Shown: positions 33,783-43,011 of the stretch, piece after piece | Position numbering within the stretch: the first letter of the stretch is position 1 | How the letters are laid out: the number at the start of each line of letters is the position of its first letter | Origin: Nocardia panacis | GTDB lineage: Bacteria; Actinomycetota; Actinomycetes; Mycobacteriales; Mycobacteriaceae | Direction of reading: 5' to 3' | DNA length: 64,000 nt | Assembly: GCF_003598715.1 (NCBI RefSeq) | Contig: NZ_QZFU01000023.1 | Coordinates: forward strand, 372,001-436,000 | The notes under the pieces: generated by a model | Database searches by the model: none | The model's input: only the letters and a program-made list of their open reading frames with translations | Told to the model about the DNA's origin: nothing | Position numbers and translations under genes: made by a program

Positions 33783-35267
33783 CTACCCTCGGTCGGCCGG
33801 GCAGGTGATGTCCTCGGCCGGAAGCACCCCGGTGCCCAGATAGACCTCGGCGGCGTGACTCGCGCACGAACTCTGCTTCATGACGCCGTGCGCCACCCGA
33901 TCCGGCATGGTCACCAGCCGTGATCCGGTCAAGGCCCGATGCAGGCCGACACCCTGCTGATACGCGGTGCGGGTGTCCTGCACCGCTTGCAGAATCAGTG
34001 CGGGCACCGCATTGCCGACCACGGTGGGCGGTTCGATGGGCGGCTGCCAGAAGGCGCACGCGTTCGGACCGTTGGCGAATGCTCCGAAGATCGGCTGGCT
34101 CGCCCGACTGGCCTCGATATTGCGCCAATACCAGGCCGGGTCGCGCGGGGCCTCGGCATCGCCGCACAGAATGATCGCCTCGGCGGCCTCATCCTCTTTG
34201 GGACGCAGGGCCTGTTCCAGATACTCCGCGAGGTTTCCTTCGGGCCGCACCGGCTGATATTCGGCCTGCGCGAGTTGCCGAACGCTCGCGGCCAGCTCCG
34301 GATACGCCTTCGCCTCGCGAATCCCCTCGAACAGGATCATCGGCAGCAGATGGGCGTCCACCTCGTACTCGCCGATCCGGATCGGTCGGCGCGCGGCCCG
34401 CTCGATCAACCCGGTGACGGTCGCGCGCACAGCCGGACCCGTTGTGCCCAAATGGTATTCGCCGTCGCGCGCGGCCACCCAGTCCGCCCACACATCGAAG
34501 GCGGCCTCATTGGGCGCGCCCTCGTCCTGGATCATGGCGACGTGGTAGCGCGCCGGATCCACCGCGCTGTCCAGGACGAACCGGTCGACGCGCTCCGGAA
34601 ACATCTGGGTGAAAACGGCTCCCAGATATGTGCCGTAGGAGGCGCCGATGTAGCTGATCCGCTCCGCCCCCAGCACGGCGCGAATCACGTCCATATCGCG
34701 GGCGGTATTTCGGGTGGTGATGAACGACTGTGTCGCGCCGTTCCGCGCCAGACAGCGCGCCGCCAGTTCCGCCTCCAGCGCGAGGGTCGCGCCGAATCCG
34801 ACCGAGTCGACACCGGCCGAACGCAGATCGGAGGACACCGGCCAACCGCAGTGCAGCGGCGTGGAGCGCCCGACGCCGCGCGGATCGAATCCGATCAGAT
34901 CGTAACCGTCCCGAATATCGAGATGATCGCCCAACTGCGCCGTGAATCCGAGTCCGGAGCTGCCCGGTCCACCCGGATTGCCCAGCAGCACACCGCGTCT
35001 GCGCGCCGGATCGCCCGCCGACACTCGGGAGATCGCCACCGTGATCGCGCGGCCTTGCGGCTCGGCATAATTCAGCGGAACAGCGATATCGGCACATCGC
35101 GCTTTCGCCGCATCCAATTTCGCTTCCCCGCACGGCCCCCAGCGCAGTTCCTGCCGGTAGAACCGATCCAGCCCGGCCTCGGCGACGGAAATACCCGATC
35201 CGGCCGTCGATCCGACGATCAGCACCGCCAGCGCCAGCACACCTCGCCGAAGTCTTCCTCGCGACAT
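33783..35267 (-). CDS. secreted alpha/beta hydrolase, paralogue without lipobox cysteine
   Basis: 494 residues, highly similar throughout to the adjacent downstream hydrolase, so a tandem duplication. LLGNPGGPGSSGL, nucleophile GASYGTYLG and MPDRVAHGV are all kept. The signal peptide is LRRGVLALAVLIVGSTAGSGIS: the position equal to the lipobox Cys of the paralogue is Ser, so this copy should be secreted free rather than lipid-anchored. GAGGAGG precedes the ATG by six bases. Expected function: extracellular peptidase. Confidence 0.88.
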   Translation of the reverse strand: MSRGRLRRGVLALAVLIVGSTAGSGISVAEAGLDRFYRQELRWGPCGEAKLDAAKARCADIAVPLNYAEPQGRAITVAISRVSAGDPARRRGVLLGNPGGPGSSGLGFTAQLGDHLDIRDGYDLIGFDPRGVGRSTPLHCGWPVSSDLRSAGVDSVGFGATLALEAELAARCLARNGATQSFITTRNTARDMDVIRAVLGAERISYIGASYGTYLGAVFTQMFPERVDRFVLDSAVDPARYHVAMIQDEGAPNEAAFDVWADWVAARDGEYHLGTTGPAVRATVTGLIERAARRPIRIGEYEVDAHLLPMILFEGIREAKAYPELAASVRQLAQAEYQPVRPEGNLAEYLEQALRPKEDEAAEAIILCGDAEAPRDPAWYWRNIEASRASQPIFGAFANGPNACAFWQPPIEPPTVVGNAVPALILQAVQDTRTAYQQGVGLHRALTGSRLVTMPDRVAHGVMKQSSCASHAAEVYLGTGVLPAEDITCPADRG

Positions 35268-35509
35268 CGGACACCTCCTCACTCGCAGGCAACCAGCCTA
35301 GAAATCCCGCCTGCCTGCCGCATCGGGTCCAATCCCGATCTTGCGGACGACCTTCGACCCATCCCGATACCAACTTTCGTCCAATCACGCCGTCGGACTC
35401 ACATTTCGCGACAAGTGACCAAGTCTCGGGAACTTTCGCACCGCCCAACCGACCCGTAACTCATATGCGGTTCGATTCCGGTGCGCGACGCGAGGGTTGA
35501 CGTTTCACG

Positions 35510-37420
35510 ATGATGGACAAGAGGTGGCAGGTCGCGGCAGCGGTCCTGATCTCGGTGTTGGTGTTGGGCACCTTCGTGGCGGCGGGCGCGTGGCCGTACG
35601 CGTCGGCGGGCACCGCCTATCCGGGTCCCTTCGACGCGGCACTGTATTCCGGATTGCGGGCGGTGGCCGATATCGCGGGCGCGCTCACCCTGGGGGCCTT
35701 GGTCTACGCCTTGTGCGCGTCCGCGTCCACCAAACGGCTCGATGTGAACGGCTATGCCGGAATGCGATTGGTCGAGCGGGCGAGCCTGGTGTGGGTGATG
35801 GCCGCGGTCGCGCTGATTCCGGTGGCGGCGGCGCAGGCGGGCGGAATGACCACGGCCACGCTGCTGCGCACCGGCGCGCTCGTCCCGCTGCTCGAGGCGA
35901 GCGAGAAGCCCAAGGCGTGGGTGGTGGCCGCCGTTTTCGCGGCGGTGATCGGGGTCGTCTCGCGAATCACCCTGTCCTGGAATGGTTCCGCGATACTCAC
36001 CTGGATCGCCGTCCTGGGCGTGCTGCCCGCCTCGATGGTCGGGAACGCGGGTGAGGGGCCGGACCACGACTACGGCACCGGGGCGATGGTCGTGTTCCGG
36101 ATCGCGATCTCGGTGCTTCCCGGCCTGCTCTGGTGCACCGCCGAACACCTGTGGCGCGGCGCGGAATCCGAGATCGTCCTGCGGCGCTGCGTCCTGCTGG
36201 TGCGGCTGTGTCTCGGCGCCGCGACGGTGAGCGGGTTGGTGCTGGTCGCGGTGCTGCTGCCCCCTGCCGCGCTACCGAACACCGGCTACGGGCGGCTGGC
36301 CCTGTCGGGAGTCGCTGCCGCCGCGGCGATTGCGCTGCTGGTGCGCGGGAATTCCTCGATGAGCCGAATCGCTTGGGCGGCCGCGGTTTCGATCATCGGG
36401 CAGGCGATCGTGGTGGCCATGGCGCTGCGTCCGGCCCCCGCCTTCGCCGATCGCAAATTCACCGCCCAGCAGGTCTTCCTCGGCTTCGATCTACCGCACG
36501 CACCTACGGTCATGCGGCTGATCACGCTGTGGCGCTTCGATATCGTGCTCGGCACGGCTGCCCTCGCGGGTAGCGCACTCTATGTCGCCGGGGTGCTGCG
36601 GCTGCGCGGACGCGGGGACGAGTGGTCCCGGTGGCGCACCACGTCCTGGATCATCGGATGGCTCGCACTGCTGCTCGCCACCTCCTCCGGACTCGGCTCC
36701 TACGGCTACGGCATGTTCAGCATGCACATGATCCAGCACATGGTGCTGAATATGTTCGTACCGGTGCTGCTGGTGCTCGGCGCACCCGTGACACTGCTGC
36801 TGCGCGCCGTGGCCCCCGCGCCGCGCGGCGGGCCGCCCGGCGTGCGCGAATGGGTGCTGTCCCTGTTGCATTCGCGCGCCACGGCGATCGCCTCCCATCC
36901 CGGTATCGCCTTGGCGCTGTTCGCCCTCTCCCCCTACGCGCTGTATTTCACGCCGCTGTTCGACGCGCTGATCCGCTACCACTGGGGTCACCTGGCGATG
37001 AATGTGCATTTCCTGCTGGTCGGCTATCTCTTCTACTGGGGCATCATCGGCATCGATCCGGGTCCGCGCCGCCTGCCGCATCTGGGTCGACTCGGCATGC
37101 TGTTCGCGGTCATGCCCTTTCACGCTTTCTTCGGTATCGCGGTCATGTCCATGACCACCGTCATCGGCGACCGCTTCTACCCGCAACTCGAACTGAACTG
37201 GCCCATCGATCTGCTCTCCGATCAGCACACCGGCGGCGGAATCGCCTGGGTCTCGGGCGAAGTCCCGATTCTGCTGGTGGTCGGCGCACTGCTCACCCAG
37301 TGGGTGGCCCAGGACCGCCGCACCGCCACCCGCACCGACCGCCGCGACGAGGAATACGGCGACTCGGACCTGGCCGCCTACAACGCCATGCTCGAACAGC
37401 TCGCCCGCACCCGCCGTTGA
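35510..37420 (+). CDS. CopD/CtaG fusion membrane protein
   Basis: 636-residue protein with about fourteen hydrophobic helices. The N-terminal half resembles CopD-type copper-uptake domains; the C-terminal half is a CtaG (caa3 assembly) domain with GYGMFSMHMIQHMVLNMFVPVLL, rich in Met and His that can bind copper. Mycobacterial relatives (Rv0102 type) are of this architecture. It likely moves copper across the membrane for cytochrome oxidase maturation or resistance. The next gene, convergent, is a copper ATPase, consistent with a copper locus. Confidence 0.85.
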   Translation: MMDKRWQVAAAVLISVLVLGTFVAAGAWPYASAGTAYPGPFDAALYSGLRAVADIAGALTLGALVYALCASASTKRLDVNGYAGMRLVERASLVWVMAAVALIPVAAAQAGGMTTATLLRTGALVPLLEASEKPKAWVVAAVFAAVIGVVSRITLSWNGSAILTWIAVLGVLPASMVGNAGEGPDHDYGTGAMVVFRIAISVLPGLLWCTAEHLWRGAESEIVLRRCVLLVRLCLGAATVSGLVLVAVLLPPAALPNTGYGRLALSGVAAAAAIALLVRGNSSMSRIAWAAAVSIIGQAIVVAMALRPAPAFADRKFTAQQVFLGFDLPHAPTVMRLITLWRFDIVLGTAALAGSALYVAGVLRLRGRGDEWSRWRTTSWIIGWLALLLATSSGLGSYGYGMFSMHMIQHMVLNMFVPVLLVLGAPVTLLLRAVAPAPRGGPPGVREWVLSLLHSRATAIASHPGIALALFALSPYALYFTPLFDALIRYHWGHLAMNVHFLLVGYLFYWGIIGIDPGPRRLPHLGRLGMLFAVMPFHAFFGIAVMSMTTVIGDRFYPQLELNWPIDLLSDQHTGGGIAWVSGEVPILLVVGALLTQWVAQDRRTATRTDRRDEEYGDSDLAAYNAMLEQLARTRR

Positions 37421-37446
37421 GCCGGCCCAATCGAATACCAGCTGTG

Positions 37447-39687
37447 TCAGCCCAATCGAACACGACGCAGGCGCAGGCTGTTGGACACGACGAAGAACGA
37501 GGAGAAGGCCATGGTCGCGCCCGCGATGAGCGGGTTGAGCGAGCCGAGGGCGGCAATCGGGATGGCGACGATGTTGTAGCCGAAGGCCCACACCAGATTT
37601 CCCTTGATGGTGCGCAGGGTGGCGTGGGCGAGTTCGATGGCGTCGGACACCGCGCCGAGATCGGGCCGGACCAGGATGATGTCGGCGGCGGCGATGGCCA
37701 CGTCGGTGCCCGCGCCCACCGCCATGCCGAGATCGGCGGTGGCCAGTGCCGCGCCGTCATTGATGCCGTCGCCGACCATGGCCACCCGCCTGCCCTGCTC
37801 CTGCATGCGGGCGATCAATTCGACCTTGCCCTCCGGGAGCAGTTCCGCGACAACCTCTTCGATGCCGATCTCGTCGGCGACCGCCTGCGCGGCATAGGCG
37901 TTGTCGCCGGTGAGCATCATGGTGCGCAGCCCGAGTCGCCGCAGCCGCGCGACCGCCGCCGCGGCACCGGGCTTCACGGTGTCGGCGACGGCGAGTACCG
38001 CCACCACCGTGTCGTCCACGGCGACGAGCACCGCCGTGCGTCCGAACCGTTCCTGTTGGCGCACCGCGCGATTCATCGCCTGCGGCGCCCGCCCGTCGAA
38101 CAGTGTCGGCCTGCCGATCGTCACCGTTCGGCCCTCGACCACACCCCGCGCGCCCAAACCCGGTAGTGCCGCGAAGGATTCGACCTCGGGCAGTGCGGCG
38201 CCGCGCTCCCGAGCGGCGGCCACCACGGCGGCGGCGATCGCGTGCTCCGAGGCGGATTCCACGGCGCCCGCCAGGCGCACCACCTCGTCCTCGGTCCAGC
38301 CGTCCGCGGCGGTCACCGCCACCAGGCTCATCGCGCCCTCGGTCACCGTCCCGGTCTTGTCCAGGACGACGGTGTCGACATCGCGGGTGGCCTCGAGTGC
38401 CTGATGTCCCTTGATGAAGATGCCGAGTTGCGCCCCGCGCCCCGAGGCCACCATCAGCGCGGTGGGGATGGCCAGCCCGAGCGCGCACGGGCAGGCGACC
38501 ACCAGCACCGCCAACGCGGCGGCCCCGGCCCGCGCGGCATCCGCGCCCACCAGCAGCCAACCGGCGAAAGTCAGTGCCGCGACGGCGAAGACGATCGGTA
38601 CGAAGACCGCCGACACCCGGTCGGCGACCCGCTGCATGCGCGCCTTGCCGGTCTGGGCCTGTTCGACGAGCCGAATCATCCCCGACAGCTTGGTATCCGC
38701 GCCGACCGCCGCCGCCGCGACGACGAGCCGCCCGGTCAGCGCGGTGGTGCCGCCGACGACCTCCATACCGGGACCGATATCCACCGGCAGCGATTCACCC
38801 GTCATGGCACTGGCATCGATACTCGATGATCCGGTGAGCACCAGACCGTCGGTGGCGATCGTCTCCCCCGGCCGCACCACGAACCGCTGCCCTTCCACGA
38901 GTTCGCCGATGGGCACCCGCATCTCGCGATCGTCGCGGGTCAGCACGCTCACCTCCCGCGCGCCGAGCGCCGCCAGCGCCCGCAGCGCACCGCCCGCAGC
39001 GCGCTTGGCCTTCGCCTCGAAATACCGCCCGGCCAGCACGAAAGTGGTGACGCCCGCGGCGACTTCGAGATAGATGGAATCGCTCGACCAAATCGCCTGC
39101 CACACACCGACCGCCGCGGCGCCGACCCGATCCGGGTGCAGGAACATGGTGTCCAGCGACCAGAGCGTGGCCGCGAGCACACCCACCGATACCAGCGTAT
39201 CCATGCTCGCCGCACCGTTTTTCGCACCGGAGAGCGCCTTGCGGTGGAAGGGCAGGGCCGCCCAGGCGACCACCGGCAACGCCAGCGCGGTGAGCAGGTA
39301 CTGCCAGCCGGTGAACCTGGTGGACGGCACCGTGGCGAACATCACCGAGAGATCGGCCAGCGGGAAGAACAGCACCAGCGCGACCACCAAGCGGCGGAAC
39401 AGGTCCCGGACGGCGACCGCCTCGGGGGCCGAATCCAGCCGGGGCGTGTGCGGCGAAACCGGTTCCGCGCCATAGCCCGCCGCCACCACCTCGGCGCAAA
39501 GGTCATCGGCACTCACCGTTTCCGGAGCGTCGACGGTGGCGACGCCGGTGGCGTAGTTCACCGAGGCGGTGACTCCGTCGACGCGATTGAGCCTGCGCTC
39601 GACGCGATTGGCGCAGGCGGCGCAGGTCATTCCGGTGACGGCGAGTGAGATCCGGGTGGGCTCGGGGCGCAGGGCTAGGTCGGTCAT
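37447..39687 (-). CDS. copper-transporting P1B-type ATPase (CtpA/CtpB/CtpV-like)
   Basis: 746-residue heavy-metal ATPase. An N-terminal HMA domain has Cys22 and Cys25 in MTCAACANRVERRL. The phosphatase loop MTGESLP, the membrane copper site ACPCALGLAIP, the phosphorylation site DKTGTVTEG, the nucleotide motif SEHAIA and the hinge MVGDGINDGAALATADLG follow in order. The last motif is typical of mycobacterial Ctp proteins. It pumps monovalent copper; direction in vivo is not settled for all members. Eighteen bases separate it from the anti-sigma gene upstream. Confidence 0.93.
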   Translation of the reverse strand: MTDLALRPEPTRISLAVTGMTCAACANRVERRLNRVDGVTASVNYATGVATVDAPETVSADDLCAEVVAAGYGAEPVSPHTPRLDSAPEAVAVRDLFRRLVVALVLFFPLADLSVMFATVPSTRFTGWQYLLTALALPVVAWAALPFHRKALSGAKNGAASMDTLVSVGVLAATLWSLDTMFLHPDRVGAAAVGVWQAIWSSDSIYLEVAAGVTTFVLAGRYFEAKAKRAAGGALRALAALGAREVSVLTRDDREMRVPIGELVEGQRFVVRPGETIATDGLVLTGSSSIDASAMTGESLPVDIGPGMEVVGGTTALTGRLVVAAAAVGADTKLSGMIRLVEQAQTGKARMQRVADRVSAVFVPIVFAVAALTFAGWLLVGADAARAGAAALAVLVVACPCALGLAIPTALMVASGRGAQLGIFIKGHQALEATRDVDTVVLDKTGTVTEGAMSLVAVTAADGWTEDEVVRLAGAVESASEHAIAAAVVAAARERGAALPEVESFAALPGLGARGVVEGRTVTIGRPTLFDGRAPQAMNRAVRQQERFGRTAVLVAVDDTVVAVLAVADTVKPGAAAAVARLRRLGLRTMMLTGDNAYAAQAVADEIGIEEVVAELLPEGKVELIARMQEQGRRVAMVGDGINDGAALATADLGMAVGAGTDVAIAAADIILVRPDLGAVSDAIELAHATLRTIKGNLVWAFGYNIVAIPIAALGSLNPLIAGATMAFSSFFVVSNSLRLRRVRLG

Positions 39688-39704
39688 CGTCCGTTTCTCG
39701 TGGC

Positions 39705-40466
39705 TCAGGCGGCGGGGTCTCGGGTGGCGCGCAGGTGCGCGGTGCGGCGGCCCAACCGCGCGCCGGGCGGGAGCACCAGCTCCGTCGGCGCGGGCAGGGC
39801 TTCCCTGGCGGGCGGCGAGGTCCCGGACCGCCGCATCCGATGCACGACCGCGACCAGCACCAGCGCGGCCACCAGCACCAGATGCGAGAGCACTCTGGAC
39901 ACCGGAACCACACCGGAATACAGGTCGCCCGCGACGAACGCGGTGAGCGCGACCACCAGCACCCCGAGCACCGGCAGCACCCCGGAGGTGGCGCGCGGGC
40001 GCAGGGCGCAATAGAGCACCCCGATACCGATGGCCAGGCTCCACGCCGTGCTCTCGTTGATCAGATGCCGGGTCGCCTGCGCGCCGTGGTGGTGACTCAT
40101 CCCGAAATCGAGACCGCCGAACTGGGCGAGCGCCAACCCGACCTGGGCGATACCGAGCAGTGCCAACAGGATTCGGGCCGCGCCGAGGCGCACCGGAGGA
40201 CGGGTCCATCGATGCAGCCGCGACCAGCGCGGACGCTCGAGATCCGCGGCGGCGAAGATGGCGGCGGTGAGATCCGGCGCGGGGACCGAGGTCCCGCGCA
40301 GCTGACCCGACAACTCGACGGCGGCGGCATACCAGGAGCAGCATTCGGCGCACCCCTCGAGGTGCGCGTCCACCAGCGGCGCGGGAACGGTTTCGCGTTC
40401 GCCGTCGATGCGGGCCGACAGCGCCGTCCGGCACACTTTGCACTCCACACCAAGATTGTCGGACAA
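39705..40466 (-). CDS. zinc-finger anti-sigma factor, multi-pass membrane
   Basis: 253 residues. A cytoplasmic zf-HC2 module with Cys9/Cys12 region and HLEGCAECCSWY (HxxxCxxC, residues 35-45) is followed by five or so hydrophobic helices including a His-rich loop GMSHHHGAQ. The His-rich loop could bind metal. Divergent from the sigma factor gene and upstream of the copper ATPase, it is probably the membrane sensor that holds the sigma factor. Binding is inferred from family and position. Confidence 0.82.
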   Translation of the reverse strand: MSDNLGVECKVCRTALSARIDGERETVPAPLVDAHLEGCAECCSWYAAAVELSGQLRGTSVPAPDLTAAIFAAADLERPRWSRLHRWTRPPVRLGAARILLALLGIAQVGLALAQFGGLDFGMSHHHGAQATRHLINESTAWSLAIGIGVLYCALRPRATSGVLPVLGVLVVALTAFVAGDLYSGVVPVSRVLSHLVLVAALVLVAVVHRMRRSGTSPPAREALPAPTELVLPPGARLGRRTAHLRATRDPAA

Positions 40467-40534
40467 ACCGGGAGCGAAGTTCCCGCCGCCGCCCCCGGAT
40501 TCGCCACATCCGGGGATTGGCTATTGTCGGATCC

Positions 40535-41107
40535 ATGCCGACGCCCGCCGAGGACGACCAGACCACTCGGCTCGCGCTCGCGGCGGCCCACGGGGACCGG
40601 CGCGCGCTGGAAGCCTTCATTCGCGCCACGCAGGGCGATGTGTGGCGGCTGCTGGCCCATCTCACCGAGGTCGGCCGCGCCGACGACCTGACCCAGGAGA
40701 CCTACCTGCGCGCCCTCGGCAGCATCCGCCGCTTCGAGGGCCGCTCCAGTGCCCGCACCTGGCTGCTGTCCATCGCCCGCCGAGTGGTGGTGGATCAGGT
40801 GCGCATGGCCGTGGCACGCCCTCGCATCGCCGACGGCGTCGACTGGGTGGCCGCCGCCGATCGTCAAACCGGGAATCGCCAGGGCGGCCCCTCCGATATC
40901 GTCGAATTGAACCTGCTGCTCGACGATTTGGCGCCCGAGCGGCGCGAGGCACTGGTCCTCACCCAGGTGCTGGGGTTGTCCTACGCCGAGGCGGCCGCGG
41001 TCTGCGGTTGCCCGGTGGGCACGGTGCGCTCGCGGGTCGCGCGGGCGCGCGAGGATCTCATCACCGCGACGCGACTCGGCGGGCAGCGCAGAGCCAGCGG
41101 CGCATAG
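40535..41107 (+). CDS. sigC: ECF sigma factor, SigC-like
   Basis: 190-residue ECF sigma factor. Sigma-2 region: ALEAFIRATQGDVWRLLAHL and DDLTQETYLRALGSIRRF; sigma-4 region: VLGLSYAEAAAVCGCPVGTVRSRVARARE. The wording closely matches Mycobacterium tuberculosis SigC as I recall it, a factor linked to copper acquisition. The ATG at 40535 is seven bases after TATTGT, so the mRNA may be leaderless. Divergent from the anti-sigma/copper ATPase pair, which it may control. Confidence 0.88.
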   Translation: MPTPAEDDQTTRLALAAAHGDRRALEAFIRATQGDVWRLLAHLTEVGRADDLTQETYLRALGSIRRFEGRSSARTWLLSIARRVVVDQVRMAVARPRIADGVDWVAAADRQTGNRQGGPSDIVELNLLLDDLAPERREALVLTQVLGLSYAEAAAVCGCPVGTVRSRVARAREDLITATRLGGQRRASGA

Positions 41108-41110
41108 GCC

Positions 41111-41314
41111 CTAAGCCAAAGGTTCTGCCGCGTAGTGCAATCGGATGATGCCGTCCGAGTGGCGCCGCGCGGTGGCGACGACACCGAAGACGGTGCACAG
41201 CAGCCGCGGCGTCATCACCTCGAGCACTTCCCCTGCGGCGACGACCTTTCCGTGATCCAAGACCACCGGGCGGTCGCAGCAGCGGACGGCGAGGTCGAGT
41301 TCGTGCAGGACATG
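41111..41314 (-). pseudogene. 3' remnant of a siderophore ABC ATPase
   Basis: The last 67 codons of a FecE/FepC-type ATPase survive: VLHELDLAVRCCDRPVVLDH followed by GKVVAAGEVLEVMTPRLL and HSDGIIRLHY. These are the H-loop and C-terminal region; Walker A, Q-loop, signature and Walker B are all missing. The frame is open into unrelated sequence upstream, so a hybrid 105-codon frame exists, but a working ATPase is impossible. It touches the sigC stop. Confidence 0.75.
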
Positions 41315-41325
41315 TCCACCACCAC

Positions 41326-41421
41326 ACCCGGATCGAAACCGCCCGCCCGCGCCGCCCGCACCGTCGCATCGATATCGTCGGCGCGCACCGCCCAGCTCAC
41401 CAATCGCGCCTTGGTCCACTG
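41326..41421 (-). pseudogene. remnant of a VOC/glyoxalase-like gene
   Basis: In another frame than the adjoining ATPase remnant, about 32 codons read ARLVSWAVRADDIDATVRAA then RAGGFDPG, matching the central part of glyoxalase-like VOC proteins. A stop lies a few codons upstream and homology ends about twelve bases before the ATPase remnant begins. Two unrelated genes were joined here by deletion. Confidence 0.6.
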
Positions 41422-41486
41422 CGCTCACACCCCCACGGTACCCACCCCAATTCCCCGACCCCCGTTGGGAATTCAGCAGAAGAAAA

Positions 41487-42275
41487 TCAGCTCACGGCGT
41501 GGCCGCGAACGGCGGCGACCTCGCGAATCGCCTCGGCGACGGCGCGCCAGTCCTTGCGCATGATGGTGCTGTGGTTGCTCGCGACCTTAGCGCTCACCTT
41601 GACATTCGGATTGTGGGCCAGCACGGGCGCCAGCGAGGCCCGCGTCTTTTCCATCTCGCCGTCCTCACTACCGAGGCTATTGCCCGTGGCCAGGACGAAA
41701 CGCACCGGGCAGGTCAACTGCTCCAGCAGCGGCACGGCGGCCGCGGCGTACCTGTTGGCGTCGATGCCGACCTCGGCGTGCTGGGCGGCCGACATCCGTC
41801 CGGCCAAACCGAACAGCGACGCCAACGGCAGCACGAACCGCATGCGGTGGAACAGTTTCCGGATCCGCGCCTCGCCCTCCGGGCCGGTCAGACCCGACGG
41901 GGCGGCATCGACGGTCACCAGCCCGTCGGTGCGGTCCGGGTTGCGTTCGGCCCAGTACCACGACAGGAGTGCGCCGTAGGACCAGCCCGCCAGAATCGCG
42001 CGCTCCACCCCGCGTGCGGCTAGTACGGCCGTGATATCCCGCACCGCCCCTTCGAAGGAGTAGTCCGCCGACCGCTTCGATTTGCCGCGCGCCCGCTCGT
42101 CATAGGTGATGTGCCGGTAGCCGTCGCCGAGATCGGCGATCACCCGCCGCCACGTGGTTTGGCTCGCGTAGCCGCCATTGAGGTAGACGATGACACGTCC
42201 CGAACCGCCGGTGTCGGTGACGGCCAGTGCGGTGTCGTCGACCGACACCATGCCGGTCCAAGGTTTGATACTCAT
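41487..42275 (-). CDS. alpha/beta-fold hydrolase
   Basis: 262 residues. The fold is shown by VIVYLNGGYASQTTWRRV (oxyanion region), the nucleophile elbow AGWSYGALLSWYW (Ser), DGLVTVDAAPSG and the C-terminal SNHSTIM with the likely catalytic His. GAGAGAAC precedes ATG 42275. It lies 43 bases behind the SHOCT-domain gene on the same strand and may belong to that operon. The substrate is unknown. Confidence 0.82.
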   Translation of the reverse strand: MSIKPWTGMVSVDDTALAVTDTGGSGRVIVYLNGGYASQTTWRRVIADLGDGYRHITYDERARGKSKRSADYSFEGAVRDITAVLAARGVERAILAGWSYGALLSWYWAERNPDRTDGLVTVDAAPSGLTGPEGEARIRKLFHRMRFVLPLASLFGLAGRMSAAQHAEVGIDANRYAAAAVPLLEQLTCPVRFVLATGNSLGSEDGEMEKTRASLAPVLAHNPNVKVSAKVASNHSTIMRKDWRAVAEAIREVAAVRGHAVS

Positions 42276-42318
42276 GGTTCTCTCTTCTCTCGGTGGAAAC
42301 CCGCCCCGCGAGACGGGG

Positions 42319-42738
42319 TCATTCGCAATAGACCTGGACCTTGTCGTCGAGCTGATCGACGTCGACAACGAGGTCGTCGAGCTGATCGATGAGCTCCTCG
42401 AGATGCTGGGGTTTGAGCTCGGTGAGGTCGACCGAGATCCCGGCGCGTTTGAACTCCGCGTTCAGCCGCGCCACCGCCCACATGGGCACGAGGCTGGTGA
42501 GCCGGACCCCGGCGCGCAGCAATTGGAGCGGGATCCGAATATTCACCCGGCCCGGCTCCGCGCCACCGGCGTTCTCGGTGACCACCACGCGCAGATACTT
42601 CGGTTTCGCGCCGCGCTCGACGCGCTGCGGCGCCTGCGGCGGCACTCGCTCGAGGGCATCGATCAGCCGCTCGGCCTCGTCGGCGGTGATCTTCCCCTCC
42701 GCCAACATCTCCAGGATTCGGCGACGCTGCTCGTTCAC
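42319..42738 (-). CDS. SHOCT-like domain protein (YvlB/LiaX N-terminal type)
   Basis: 139-residue cytoplasmic protein. Residues 1-30, MNEQRRRILEMLAEGKITAD and EAERLIDAL, form the short helical module found at the N terminus of YvlB- and LiaX-like proteins. A conserved middle (YLRVVVTENAGG...VNIRIPLQLLRAGVRL) and an acidic C-terminal helix (DQLDDLVVDVDQLDD) follow. Such proteins go with cell-envelope stress modules. It follows the small membrane-protein gene by twelve bases. Confidence 0.75.
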   Translation of the reverse strand: MNEQRRRILEMLAEGKITADEAERLIDALERVPPQAPQRVERGAKPKYLRVVVTENAGGAEPGRVNIRIPLQLLRAGVRLTSLVPMWAVARLNAEFKRAGISVDLTELKPQHLEELIDQLDDLVVDVDQLDDKVQVYCE

Positions 42739-42750
42739 TGACCTCTCCTT

Positions 42751-43011
42751 TCATCTGACGCTTATCAACAGAGCCGTTGGCCCCTGCTCGATTTCGATCC
42801 TTGTGCCGGGCAGCGCCCACAGCACTCGGCCGATGCCGCGCAGCGCTCCCACCGGAGGCACTCCGGCGGCAAGGCAGGCGATCATCGCGACCGGCAGGGC
42901 GAGCACCAGAAATGGCCACAGCACCAGCAGTACCGGCGGCACCGGAATCCACAGTCGCAACCTGCGACCGTCGCGACGGTGCAGGCGCATCGTCACCAGA
43001 TACGGAATCAT
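42751..43011 (-). CDS. small membrane protein
   Basis: 86 residues. A basic N terminus (MRLHRRDGRRLRLWIP) is followed by one or two hydrophobic helices (VPPVLLVLWPFLVLALPVAM, residues 24-48) and a short C-terminal strand region. Its ATG overlaps the DUF2089 stop (ATGA), so the two are coupled. No known family motif. It probably anchors the DUF2089/SHOCT partners at the membrane. Confidence 0.75.
   Translation of the reverse strand: MIPYLVTMRLHRRDGRRLRLWIPVPPVLLVLWPFLVLALPVAMIACLAAGVPPVGALRGIGRVLWALPGTRIEIEQGPTALLISVR

Noticed and set aside
35461..35490. tRNA-like T-loop text (GGTTCGATTCC)
   Set aside because: The five-base stem around the loop does not pair, and no acceptor or anticodon arm can be formed from the surrounding sequence.
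39688..40665. Upstream extension of the copper ATPase frame over the anti-sigma gene
   Set aside because: The anti-sigma frame has the zinc-finger and membrane helices; the ATPase family begins at the HMA domain after 39687.
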